Assembly (NCBI RefSeq): GCF_902859735.1
Contig: NZ_CADIJY010000003.1
Location: forward strand, 1-64,000
Source of the DNA: Achromobacter aegrifaciens
GTDB lineage: Bacteria; Pseudomonadota; Gammaproteobacteria; Burkholderiales; Burkholderiaceae_B
Reading direction: 5' to 3'
DNA length: 64,000 nucleotides
The translations under genes were made by a program, and so were the position numbers. The notes beneath the pieces are model-generated. The model ran no database searches, was not told the DNA's origin, and saw only the letters and a list, made by a program, of their open reading frames with translations. Below are positions 27,177-35,184 of this stretch, piece by piece (within the stretch, counting starts at the first letter, position 1; every line of letters starts with the position of its first letter).

Positions 27177-28349
27177 TCAAAGCGTGGCCTGGGTGCCCAG
27201 GATGGCGGTGGATTGGCTGGACAGGGTGCCGCCGTTGCCGTGCACCAAGGCCAGATGCGCATCGGCGACCTGGCGCGCGCCGCATTCGCGGCGCAGCTGG
27301 CGGACGGCCTCGATCATGATGAAGACGCCGTACATGCCGGGATGCACGCAGCACAGCCCGCCGCCGTTGGTGTTGACCGGCAGCGCGCCGCCAGGGGCGA
27401 TGGCGCCGCCCGCGATGAAGTCCTTGCTTTCGCCCTTGGCGCAGAAGCCCAGGTCTTCCAGGAACAGCAGGGTGTTGATGGTGAAGGCGTCGTACAGTTC
27501 CACCACGTCGATGTCCCGGGGCGCAACGCCTGCCATCTCGAAGGCCCGCTTGCCGGACTCGGCCGCGGCGGTCACGGTCAGGTCTTCCATGGACGAGATC
27601 TGGCGGTTCCAGACCGCGGTGGCGTTGCCCAGCACGTAGACCGGCGGACGCGGCAGGTCGCGGGCGCGCTCGGCGCGCACCAGCACGTAGGCGCCGGCGC
27701 CGTCGGTGACCAGGCAGCAATCGCGCACGCTCAAGGGATCGGACACCATGCGGGCCGAGAGGATCTGGTCCAGCGTGGCGGGTTCGCGCAATTGCGCTTC
27801 GGGATTCAGCTGGGCCCATTGGTTGGCGGCCAGCGCCACCTGTGCCAGGTGCTCGCGACGCGTACCGTATTGATGCATGTGGCGCGCGGCCGCCAGCGCG
27901 TAGGAGGACAGGGGACTCAGCGGCTCGTAGGGCGTTTCGTACGGCTGTGGATCGAACTGCTTGCGGACCCGGCCGATCTCGGCGCGGCTCAAGGTGGAAG
28001 TGCGCTGCGTGCTGCCATAGCAGACCAGCACCGCGTTGCACTGGCCGGATGCCAGCGCGTGCAGCGCGGGCAGCAGGTGCGCGACGAAGCTGGAGCCGCC
28101 CAGCATGGTGCTGTCGATGAAGCTGGGGCGGATGCCCAGGTGTTCGATGACCGGCATGGCCCACATGGGCGCGGCCACGCTGGCGGTGCAGATGCCGTCG
28201 ATGTCGCGCATGGTGAGGCCGGCGTCTGCCACCGCGCGCTGCGCGGCCTGCACCAGGATTTCCATTTCGGTGTAGCCCGCGGCCTGGCCCAGGCCCGCGT
28301 GGCCCACGCCGGCCACTGCCACGGCGCCGCGCAGATCGTTCAGCGTCAT
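27177..28349 (-). CDS. Thiolase-like (SCP2/Ltp2-type) protein lacking catalytic cysteines
   Basis: The 390-residue protein has a thiolase fold: VAVAGVGHAGLG at the start, VTDGAGAYVLV, ELYDAFTINTL and the C-terminal GGGLCCVHPGMYG. At the place of the acyl-accepting cysteine the sequence reads STMLGGSS, with M82 aligned to the cysteine; the second cysteine motif (CxGGG) reads HGNGGT. H336 is kept. Thiolase-like aldolases of steroid breakdown (Ltp2) also work without those cysteines, using tyrosines; Y286 and Y340 are candidates here. It is preceded by a DUF35 protein whose stop overlaps its ATG by four bases, a pairing seen for Ltp2/ChsH2 and BbsB/BbsA. A CAGGAGG site lies before the ATG at 28349. 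Confidence 0.88.
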   Translation of the reverse strand: MTLNDLRGAVAVAGVGHAGLGQAAGYTEMEILVQAAQRAVADAGLTMRDIDGICTASVAAPMWAMPVIEHLGIRPSFIDSTMLGGSSFVAHLLPALHALASGQCNAVLVCYGSTQRTSTLSRAEIGRVRKQFDPQPYETPYEPLSPLSSYALAAARHMHQYGTRREHLAQVALAANQWAQLNPEAQLREPATLDQILSARMVSDPLSVRDCCLVTDGAGAYVLVRAERARDLPRPPVYVLGNATAVWNRQISSMEDLTVTAAAESGKRAFEMAGVAPRDIDVVELYDAFTINTLLFLEDLGFCAKGESKDFIAGGAIAPGGALPVNTNGGGLCCVHPGMYGVFIMIEAVRQLRRECGARQVADAHLALVHGNGGTLSSQSTAILGTQATL

Positions 28350-28813
28350 TGCGCCTCCTGGTTGGGTCGGAAGATCAGGAGGCCGCGGCCGTCCTGCTGC
28401 GCCACCTGCGCGCGCACCGCCATGCCGATATGCACGGCGTCCGGCGCCACGCCTTCGACGCGGCTCATCAGCCTGACGCCTTCCTGCAGGTCTATCAGCG
28501 CCACGTTGTAGTCGCCGCCCGCCTCGGGCTTGCGGCGCACCACGGTGGTGGAATAGACCTCGCCGCGCCCGTCGGGCTCGGTCCAGGCGAGTTTGTCCGC
28601 GCCGCAATGCGGGCAGATCATGCGGGGGTAGAACACGGCGCGGTTGCAGCCCGCGCAATGCTGGATGAGGAAGCGGCCTTGGTCCAGCGCCTGGCGGTAT
28701 TGCGCCTCGACGCCTTGCGGCGCGACGGCCTGCTGATCGGGAACGGTCATGATGCCTACGGGTTCCAGTGGATGACGCTTGCAAGTGTCGGCACTGGCGG
28801 CGGGTTCGGCCAT
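28346..28813 (-). CDS. DUF35 OB-fold protein with zinc ribbon (partner of the thiolase-like protein)
   Basis: The protein has a rubredoxin-like zinc ribbon with two CxxC pairs, HCAGC and ICPHC (C53, C56, C67, C70 from the 28813 start), followed by a small OB-fold domain. DUF35 proteins bind acyl-CoA and stabilise thiolase-like or hydratase partners. It overlaps the thiolase-like gene by four bases, strong evidence that the two proteins work together. The start is uncertain: the ATG at 28813 gives 155 residues, an ATG at 28750 gives 134 and begins MTVPDQQAVAPQG, just before the conserved helix. It is divergent from the acyl-CoA dehydrogenase at 28947. Confidence 0.88.
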   Translation of the reverse strand: MAEPAASADTCKRHPLEPVGIMTVPDQQAVAPQGVEAQYRQALDQGRFLIQHCAGCNRAVFYPRMICPHCGADKLAWTEPDGRGEVYSTTVVRRKPEAGGDYNVALIDLQEGVRLMSRVEGVAPDAVHIGMAVRAQVAQQDGRGLLIFRPNQEAQ

Positions 28814-28946
28814 TCTTCATTGCTGAAGCTGGCCTTCTGCCGGCCCGTAGTGGGGCGCCCTATGTCCTGCGCGAAGCCCGTCTTCGGAAGAGGCAGATTG
28901 TCCGGCGTGCCCCCGCGTGGCTAGATATCGGAAAAGGAGCCCGACC

Positions 28947-30137
28947 ATGAATCTGACCTGGACGCCGCAGGAGCGGCTATTCCGCGAAGAAGTGCGCGCC
29001 TTCGCCACGGACAAGCTGCCGCAGGACATACGCGACAAGGTGCTGCGCCACCAGCGGCTGGAGCGCGAGGACTACGTGCGCTGGCATAACATCCTGGCCG
29101 ACCAGGGCTGGGGCGCGCCGAACTGGCCGGTCGAGCATGGCGGCACCGGCTGGAATGCCTTGCAGCGGCTGATCTTCGAGGTCGAATGTTTCAAGGCCGG
29201 CGCGCCGCGCCTGTTGCCATTCGGCCTGTCCATGATCGGCCCGGTCCTGATGAAGTACGGCAGCGCCGAGCAGCAGGCGCGCCTCTTGCCTCGCATCATC
29301 CGCGTGGAGGACTGGTGGTGCCAGGGCTATTCCGAACCGGGGTCGGGGTCCGATCTGGCCTCGCTCTCGACCCGCGCCGTGCGCGACGGCGACGAATACG
29401 TCGTCAACGGCCAGAAGACCTGGACCACCCTGGCTCAGTACGCCGATTGGATGTTCTGCCTGGTCCGCACCGACCCCGAGGCCCGCGCGCAGCGCGGCAT
29501 CTCCATGCTGCTGCTGGACATGCGTACGCCGGGCGTGACCGTGCGCCCCATCCGCACGCTGGATGGGGGGCACGACGTGAACGAGGTCTGGCTGGAGAAC
29601 GTGCGCGTGCCCGTGGCCAACCTGGTGGGCGTGGAGAACCAGGGCTGGACCTATGCCAAGTACCTGCTGGGCCACGAGCGCACCGGCATCGCAGGCCTGG
29701 GCCATTGCCACCGCGAACTGGGCGTGCTCAAGCACATGGCGGTGCAGGCGCAGTCCCGGGGCAAGCCCCTGCTGGCCGACAGCCGGTTCCGCGACCGCAT
29801 CTCGCGCATCGAGGTGGACATCATGGCGCTGGAAATGCTGCTGCTGCGTGTGGCCTCCAGCAACGACGGCACGCCGGGGCCGGAAGCGTCGGTGCTGAAG
29901 ATCCGCGGCTCCGAGATCCAGCAGGACCTGGCCATGCTGCAGATGGAGGTGGCGGGGCCGGACGCCTGGCCCTATGACCCCGATTGGCTGCAGGCAGACC
30001 ATGGATACAGCGGTCCTGGGCCGGAACTGGCGGCTGCGGCCGGCGCCGGCTATGCCGACATGCGCAAGACCTCGATCTACGGCGGCACCACCGAAGTGCA
30101 GAAGGGCATCATCGCCCGCCTGGTGCTGGGCCTGTAG
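28947..30137 (+). CDS. Acyl-CoA dehydrogenase (subunit 1 of a likely pair)
   Basis: The 396-residue flavoprotein has FAD and substrate segments such as WCQGYSEPGSGSDLASL, NGQKTWTT, KTSIYGGTTEVQKGIIARLVLGL. It lies 35 bases upstream of a second, shorter dehydrogenase. Adjacent pairs like this (for example FadE28/FadE29 or ChsE1/ChsE2 of cholesterol breakdown) form mixed tetramers, which is my inference here. The ATG at 28947 has an AAGGAG site 7 bases upstream. The first gene of a plus-strand unit with the second dehydrogenase and an enoyl-CoA hydratase. Confidence 0.93.
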   Translation: MNLTWTPQERLFREEVRAFATDKLPQDIRDKVLRHQRLEREDYVRWHNILADQGWGAPNWPVEHGGTGWNALQRLIFEVECFKAGAPRLLPFGLSMIGPVLMKYGSAEQQARLLPRIIRVEDWWCQGYSEPGSGSDLASLSTRAVRDGDEYVVNGQKTWTTLAQYADWMFCLVRTDPEARAQRGISMLLLDMRTPGVTVRPIRTLDGGHDVNEVWLENVRVPVANLVGVENQGWTYAKYLLGHERTGIAGLGHCHRELGVLKHMAVQAQSRGKPLLADSRFRDRISRIEVDIMALEMLLLRVASSNDGTPGPEASVLKIRGSEIQQDLAMLQMEVAGPDAWPYDPDWLQADHGYSGPGPELAAAAGAGYADMRKTSIYGGTTEVQKGIIARLVLGL

Positions 30138-30172
30138 GCCCGGCCTCGCGCAACCCGACAGGAAGACGACGC

Positions 30173-31285
30173 ATGGATTTCATCTATACCGAAGAACAAC
30201 GCATGCTGGCCGACAGCCTGCGGCGACTGGTGGACCAGGAATGGACGCACGCGCGCCGCCGGGCCCGGCAGGCGGCGGGCAAGCTGGATGCCGACGCCTG
30301 GGCCGCGCTGGCTGAACTGGGCGTTCTGGGCCTGACCATCCCGCAGGATTTCGGCGGCTTCGGCGAAGTGCCCGCCAGCCTGCTGCCCGTGCACGTGGAA
30401 CTGGGACGCGGATTGGTGTCCGAGCCGGTCATTCCCAGCGCGGTCATGGGCGCGGCGCTGATCGAAGCCTGCGGCGGCGAAGCGCGCGGCTTGTGGCTGC
30501 CGGCCATCGCCTCGGGCGACGCCGTGGTCAGCGTGGCGTACCAGGAGCCCGGCCGCCGCTACGACACCGATCCGCGCGATTGCCGCGCCAGCAAGACTGC
30601 CGATGGCTGGCGGCTGGACGGCGCCAAGCATCTGGTCTGGCACGGCGCGGCGGCCACCGCGTGGCTGGTCAGCGCGCGCGGCGACGGGGGCGAGACCCTG
30701 TTGCTGGCGGTGCCGGCGGATACGGCAGGCGTGAGGATCACCGATACGCCCACGCTGGACGGCGCGCGCTGCGCCCGGCTGGATCTGAACGCGGTCAATC
30801 TGGCGCCCGAGGCCTTGCTGGCGCAAGGGACCGCCGCCGACCAGGCGCTGGCGCAGTCCTTGCAATGGGGCACGGCCGCGCTATGCGCGCACGCCGCGGG
30901 CGCAATGGAGCGGCTGCTGGAAATCACCGTCGACTACCTGAAGGCGCGCAAGCAGTTCGGCCAACCGCTGGCCTCGTTCCAGGCCTTGCAGCATCGCCTG
31001 GCGGAAATGCTGGTGGCCAAGGAACTGGCTTTGTCCATGGCTTATGTGGCAGTGGCGGCGCTGACCGAAACCGACGCTGCGCAGCGCCGCCGCATGATCG
31101 CCTCCGCGAAGTTGGAAGCCGCGCGCGCCGGACGCCTGGTGGCGCAACTGGCGGTGCAGCTGCATGGCGGCATGGGCATGACCGACGAGCTGGACGTGGG
31201 CGATTACTTCAAACGGCTGACCGTCGTGGACCAGCTGCTGGGCGATACGGCCGAACAACTGGCGGTGCTGGAGGAACTGGCATGA
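30173..31285 (+). CDS. Acyl-CoA dehydrogenase (subunit 2 of a likely pair)
   Basis: The 370-residue protein begins MDFIYTEEQRMLADSLRRLV and contains ITIPQDFGG-like LTIPQDFGGFGEVP and QLHGGMGMTDELDVGDYFKRL near the C-terminus. The usual FAD/substrate loop of the middle domain (xTEPxxGSD) is replaced by SVAYQEPGRRYDTD, typical of the less conserved partner in two-subunit dehydrogenases. I start it at 30173, after an AGGAAG site. Its stop overlaps the next ATG (ATGA at 31282-31285). Confidence 0.9.
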   Translation: MDFIYTEEQRMLADSLRRLVDQEWTHARRRARQAAGKLDADAWAALAELGVLGLTIPQDFGGFGEVPASLLPVHVELGRGLVSEPVIPSAVMGAALIEACGGEARGLWLPAIASGDAVVSVAYQEPGRRYDTDPRDCRASKTADGWRLDGAKHLVWHGAAATAWLVSARGDGGETLLLAVPADTAGVRITDTPTLDGARCARLDLNAVNLAPEALLAQGTAADQALAQSLQWGTAALCAHAAGAMERLLEITVDYLKARKQFGQPLASFQALQHRLAEMLVAKELALSMAYVAVAALTETDAAQRRRMIASAKLEAARAGRLVAQLAVQLHGGMGMTDELDVGDYFKRLTVVDQLLGDTAEQLAVLEELA

Positions 31286-32103
31286 GCGCAGCGGCGACGA
31301 CTCAGGTCGAAGGCGGCTACACCCAGATCCGCTTCACGCTGGAGCGGGGCGTGGGCGTCATCACACTGAACCGGCCCGACCGGCTGAACAGTTTCACGGA
31401 AGTCATGCATGCAGAGCTGGCGCGGGCGCTGGATGCCATGGAGGCGGACAGCGGCCTGCGCGGACTGATCATCACGGGCGCGGGCCGGGGCTTTTGCGCT
31501 GGGCAGGACCTGGGCGAGCGCAAGCCGGCTGAGGACGGAGCACGTCGCGACCTGAGCCTGATTCTTGAGCAGTGCTACCGACCGCTGATCACCCGGCTGC
31601 GTAACTTGCCGGTGCCGGTGGTGTGCGTGATGAACGGCGTCGCGGCCGGCGCAGGCGCCAGCCTGGCGCTGGCTTGCGACGTGGTGTTCGCAGGGGAGTC
31701 GGCGCGCTTCATTCAGGCCTTCAGCAAGATCGGCCTGCTGCCGGATGCCGGCGGCACCTGGTTCCTGCCGCGTTTGGTGGGCTCTGCGCGGGCCATGGGC
31801 GCCGCGCTGTTCGGCGAAGCGCTCAGCGCCAGGCAGGCGGAAGCCTGGGGCCTGATCTGGCGTGTGGTGCCAGACGCCGCGCTGGCGGACACGCTGGCCG
31901 AAGTCGCCGATACGCTGGCGGCCGGACCTACGCGCGCCTATGCGGCTACCAAGGCGGCGCTGCACGCGTCCAGCGGCAACACGCTGGCGCAGCAGTTCGA
32001 TCTGGAATGCCGCTTGCAGCGCGAACTGGGCTACACCGACGACTACCTGGAAGGCATGCGGGCGTTCGCGCAGAAGCGCCCGCCGGCGTTCACCGGCGCC
32101 TGA
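31282..32103 (+). CDS. Enoyl-CoA hydratase/isomerase, PaaG-like
   Basis: The 273-residue crotonase has VGVITLNRPDRLNSF, GRGFCAGQDLGERK, NGVAAGAGASLALACDVVFA and IGLLPDAGGTWFLPRLVG. The GLLPDAGG segment, with Asp in place of the second hydratase glutamate, matches the PaaG isomerase group that acts on ring-opening intermediates of phenylacetyl-CoA. It is translationally coupled to the dehydrogenase upstream and ends the unit; the LysR gene on the other strand starts its coding end 16 bases away. A role in isomerising a cyclic or branched enoyl-CoA is plausible but not proven. Confidence 0.88.
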   Translation: MSAAATTQVEGGYTQIRFTLERGVGVITLNRPDRLNSFTEVMHAELARALDAMEADSGLRGLIITGAGRGFCAGQDLGERKPAEDGARRDLSLILEQCYRPLITRLRNLPVPVVCVMNGVAAGAGASLALACDVVFAGESARFIQAFSKIGLLPDAGGTWFLPRLVGSARAMGAALFGEALSARQAEAWGLIWRVVPDAALADTLAEVADTLAAGPTRAYAATKAALHASSGNTLAQQFDLECRLQRELGYTDDYLEGMRAFAQKRPPAFTGA

Positions 32104-32119
32104 GCTTTGCAGACGGCCG

Positions 32120-33013
32120 TCAGGGCGTCCGCGCCGCCTGGATCTGTTCTATGAGTTCGCGCGCGCAACCCGGCAGAGCGTCGATGTCGCGCACCAGTAG
32201 CTTGCGTTCGCGCACCACCCAGGGCTCGTCCAATTCGACCACGCGCAGCTTCATGTCGGCGCCATAGCGCCGCGCGGCGGAGTCGGGGATGACGCCGATG
32301 CCCACGCCCGCCTGCACCATCCGGCAGATGGAATCGAAGCTGTAGAGCTGGATGCGCTGGGGCAGGCGCTGGCCCACCTGTTCCAGCTGGTCGCGCAGGA
32401 AGGCGACCAGGGTGGAACCTTCGTGCATGGTGATGAAGGGGTAGCGCACCGCCTCGGCCAGCTTGATCTTTTCCTGATCCTGCAGCGGGTGGCCATTGGG
32501 CACCACCAGCACTAGCTTGTCGGTGCTGAAGTGGATGGTCTGCAATTCGGGCGCATCCACCGGGCCGGCCACAATGCCCAGGTCGGTGGTGCCGTCCAGC
32601 ACGCCGCGCACGATGTCGCGGGTCAGGCGTTCCTGCAGGTCCACGGTGACGCCAGGGTGGCCGGACAGGAATTGCGCCAGGATGTCCGGCATGAATTCCG
32701 TGACCGCCGTGGTGTTGGCGAAGATGCGGATGTGGCCGGCGTCGCCGTCGGCCTGCTCCTGGAAGTCATGTTTCAGGTGGTCCACCTGGCGCATGATGAC
32801 GCGCGCGTGCTGCAGCAGCTTCTGGCCCGCAGGCGTGATCTCCACTCCGCGGCTGTCGCGGTACAGGAGGCGGGTATTGAGCTGGTTCTCCAGCGCCTTG
32901 ATGCGCACGCTGACGGCTGCCAGGGACAGGTGCGCCCGCTTGGCAGCCTGGGTCAGGCTGGGGGATTCGGCGATGTGGATGAACAGGCGTAGGTCGGCGA
33001 GGTCGAAGTGCAT
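32120..33013 (-). CDS. LysR family transcriptional regulator (next to itaconate-type module)
   Basis: The 297-residue protein has the LysR helix-turn-helix (DLADLRLFIHIAESPSLTQAAKRAHLSLAAVSVRIKALE) and a standard effector domain. It is divergent from the MaoC-CoA-transferase-CitE unit, with 150 bases between the starts, the classic arrangement for a LysR and its target. I start it at the ATG at 33013. It shares subfamily features with the LysR at 21612-22511. In Pseudomonas a LysR regulator likewise flanks the itaconate genes, which supports but does not prove the same role. Confidence 0.93.
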   Translation of the reverse strand: MHFDLADLRLFIHIAESPSLTQAAKRAHLSLAAVSVRIKALENQLNTRLLYRDSRGVEITPAGQKLLQHARVIMRQVDHLKHDFQEQADGDAGHIRIFANTTAVTEFMPDILAQFLSGHPGVTVDLQERLTRDIVRGVLDGTTDLGIVAGPVDAPELQTIHFSTDKLVLVVPNGHPLQDQEKIKLAEAVRYPFITMHEGSTLVAFLRDQLEQVGQRLPQRIQLYSFDSICRMVQAGVGIGVIPDSAARRYGADMKLRVVELDEPWVVRERKLLVRDIDALPGCARELIEQIQAARTP

Positions 33014-33103
33014 GGGCCATATATTACGGCGCGAGGCGTCGGGCCGGGAGGCAGGGGTGCGATTCAGGCAGCGCAAACCCCGCCTTGAGCAAAAACGAAT
33101 TCA

Positions 33104-33119
33104 CAAGCGGGACGGCTTG
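33104..33119. promoter_or_regulatory. Candidate operator between divergent LysR and MaoC genes
   Basis: CAAGC and GCTTG (33104-33108 and 33115-33119) form a short dyad with a six-base spacer in the 150-base divergent region. It does not follow the T-N11-A LysR rule exactly, so this is only a candidate site. Confidence 0.3.
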
Positions 33120-33163
33120 CGGGCATGCTTCAGTCTGTAAAAACCCCAGCAGAGGATATCGGC

Positions 33164-33994
33164 ATGACATCTACAGATCCGGCCGCCTGGATCGGCAGCG
33201 GCGAACGCAGGGCGGACGCCATGGATCCTGGCCACGCCGCGCGCATCGCGGCAACCCTGGGCGGTCCGGCGCCGGTCCAGGGCGATGCTTTGCCGCCGCT
33301 GTGGCAATGGGCGTTCTTCATTTCCACGGTGGACATGGGCGGGCTGGGGACGGATGGCCATCCGGCGCGCGGCGGCTTTTTGCCGCCGGCCCAGGACCGC
33401 AACCGCATGTGGGCGGGCGGCCGGGTCGAGTTCCGCCGGCCGCTGTTGGTCGGCGTGCCCGCGGAGCGCGAATCCACGGTGATCGATGTCAAGGAAAAGG
33501 CAGGGCGCACTGGCGCACTGCTGTTCGTGACCGTGCGCCACGAGTTCCGCCAGGAAGGCGAGGTCGCCATCCACGAGGAGCAGGACATCGTCTATCGGCA
33601 GCCGACGCCGCCCAAGCTCACGGGCAGCGAGCCCGCGCCGCAGGCGCAGTGGCGCGATACCGTTGAGCCGTCGCCGGTGCTGCTGTTCCGCTACTCGGCG
33701 GTGACCTTCAACGGCCATCGCATCCACTACGACCATCCCTACGTGACGGGCACCGAGGGCTATCCCGGGCTGGTGGTGCACGGCCCGCTCATCGCCACCG
33801 AGATGGTTGCCGCCTTCTCCCGCGCCCATCCGCAGGCGCGCCTGACCCACCTGTCGTATCGCGGCCTGCGTCCGCTGATTGCGCCCGCACCCTTCCAGGT
33901 GGCCGGCCGCTTGACCGAGCCGGGCGTGGCCCAGCTCTGGGCTGAGCAGGACGGCACGCTGGCCCACCAAGCTGAACTGAGGTTTACAGAATGA
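33164..33994 (+). CDS. MaoC-like itaconyl-CoA / mesaconyl-CoA hydratase
   Basis: The 276-residue protein is a fused hot-dog hydratase with the active-site stretch FNGHRIHYDHPYVTGTEGYP and VVHGPLIATEM. This subgroup includes mesaconyl-C4-CoA hydratase and the itaconyl-CoA hydratase Ich. It would make (S)-citramalyl-CoA. I choose the ATG at 33164 (after AGAGG) over one 13 codons upstream. Its stop overlaps the CoA-transferase start by four bases, so the two are coupled. The order hydratase, CoA-transferase, CitE-like lyase next to LysR is what makes the substrate call; each protein alone would not. Confidence 0.82.
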   Translation: MTSTDPAAWIGSGERRADAMDPGHAARIAATLGGPAPVQGDALPPLWQWAFFISTVDMGGLGTDGHPARGGFLPPAQDRNRMWAGGRVEFRRPLLVGVPAERESTVIDVKEKAGRTGALLFVTVRHEFRQEGEVAIHEEQDIVYRQPTPPKLTGSEPAPQAQWRDTVEPSPVLLFRYSAVTFNGHRIHYDHPYVTGTEGYPGLVVHGPLIATEMVAAFSRAHPQARLTHLSYRGLRPLIAPAPFQVAGRLTEPGVAQLWAEQDGTLAHQAELRFTE

Positions 33995-35184
33995 GCATAG
34001 AGGCCCCCCGTCCCCTGGACGGCATCACCGTCGTCAGCCTGGAGCACGCGATCGCCGCGCCGTTCTGCACCCGCCAGCTCGCGGACATGGGCGCGCGCGT
34101 CATCAAGATCGAACGTCCCGGCGGCGGGGACTTCGCCCGCGGCTACGACGAGCGCGTGCGCGGCCTGTCCTCGCATTTCGTCTGGACCAACCGGTCCAAG
34201 GAAAGCCTGACGCTGGACCTCAAGCGCGAGGAGGCCGGCGGCGTCATGGAGCGTCTGCTGGAAACGGCCGACGTGCTGGTGCAGAACCTGGCGCCCGGCG
34301 CCGCCGCGCGTCTGGGGCTGTCGTTTGACGCCCTGCACAAGAAGTATCCGCGTCTGATTGTCTGCGATATCTCGGGCTATGGCGAAGGCGGGCCCTACCA
34401 GGACAAGAAGGCCTACGACCTGCTGATCCAGAGCGAAAGCGGCTTCCTGTCGGTGACCGGCACCAAGGACGATCCGGTCAAGGCCGGTTGCTCCATCGCC
34501 GACATCGCGGCCGGCATGTACGCCTATTCCGCGATCCTGAACGCCCTGCTGCTGCGGCAGAAAACGGGCCTGGGCAGCCGCCTGGACGTTTCCATGCTGG
34601 AGAGCATGGTGGAGTGGATGGGATTCCCCATGTACTACGCCTTCGACGGCGCCACGCCGCCCGTGCGCGCGGGCGCGGCCCACGCCTCCATTTATCCCTA
34701 CGGGCCGTTCCCCGTGGGCGACGGCGCCACCATCATGCTGGGCCTGCAGAACGAGCGCGAATGGCGCGTGTTCTGCGCCCAGGTGCTGCGCCAGGCGGAA
34801 CTCGCGGAAGACCCGCGCTTCATCTCCAATTCGCTGCGCACCGCCAACCGCGACGACTTGCGCGCGCTGATCGTGGCCGCCTTCGCCGACCTGTCCATCG
34901 AACAGGTGACGCAGCGGCTGGAGGACGCGCAGATCGCCAACGCGCGCGTCAACGACATGGCCGGCGTATGGGCCCATCCGCAGCTGCAGGCCCGCGGCCG
35001 CTGGAGCCAGGTGGAGAGTCCCGCAGGCGTTCTGCCCGCGCTGCTGCCTCCAGCCAGCAGCAACGCCTTCGCGCCGCGCATGGCCGCAGTGCCTGCGGTG
35101 GGCCAAAACACCGATGCGGTGCTAGCATCATTGGGATACGCGCCCGATCAGGTGGCGCAGTTCCATGCATCGGAGGTCGTGTGA
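33991..35184 (+). CDS. Family III CoA-transferase, itaconate/mesaconate type
   Basis: The 397-residue protein has ITVVSLEHAIAAPFCTRQLADMGARVIKIE, NRSKESLTLDLK, LVQNLAPGAA and the catalytic aspartate D171 in CSIADIAAGMYAY. In the C5-dicarboxylate pathway a family III enzyme uses succinyl-CoA to activate itaconate, mesaconate or citramalate. The context (MaoC hydratase before, CitE-like lyase after, both overlapping by four bases) supports that role. Without the neighbours it would only be called a family III CoA-transferase. Confidence 0.85.
   Translation: MSIEAPRPLDGITVVSLEHAIAAPFCTRQLADMGARVIKIERPGGGDFARGYDERVRGLSSHFVWTNRSKESLTLDLKREEAGGVMERLLETADVLVQNLAPGAAARLGLSFDALHKKYPRLIVCDISGYGEGGPYQDKKAYDLLIQSESGFLSVTGTKDDPVKAGCSIADIAAGMYAYSAILNALLLRQKTGLGSRLDVSMLESMVEWMGFPMYYAFDGATPPVRAGAAHASIYPYGPFPVGDGATIMLGLQNEREWRVFCAQVLRQAELAEDPRFISNSLRTANRDDLRALIVAAFADLSIEQVTQRLEDAQIANARVNDMAGVWAHPQLQARGRWSQVESPAGVLPALLPPASSNAFAPRMAAVPAVGQNTDAVLASLGYAPDQVAQFHASEVV

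Noticed and set aside
25645-28164. Apparent fusion protein of the thiolase-like gene with the acyl-CoA synthetase
   Set aside because: The part before 27165 reads in a different frame from the thiolase-like protein and is Arg/Pro-rich; the synthetase has a good ATG after the thiolase-like stop.
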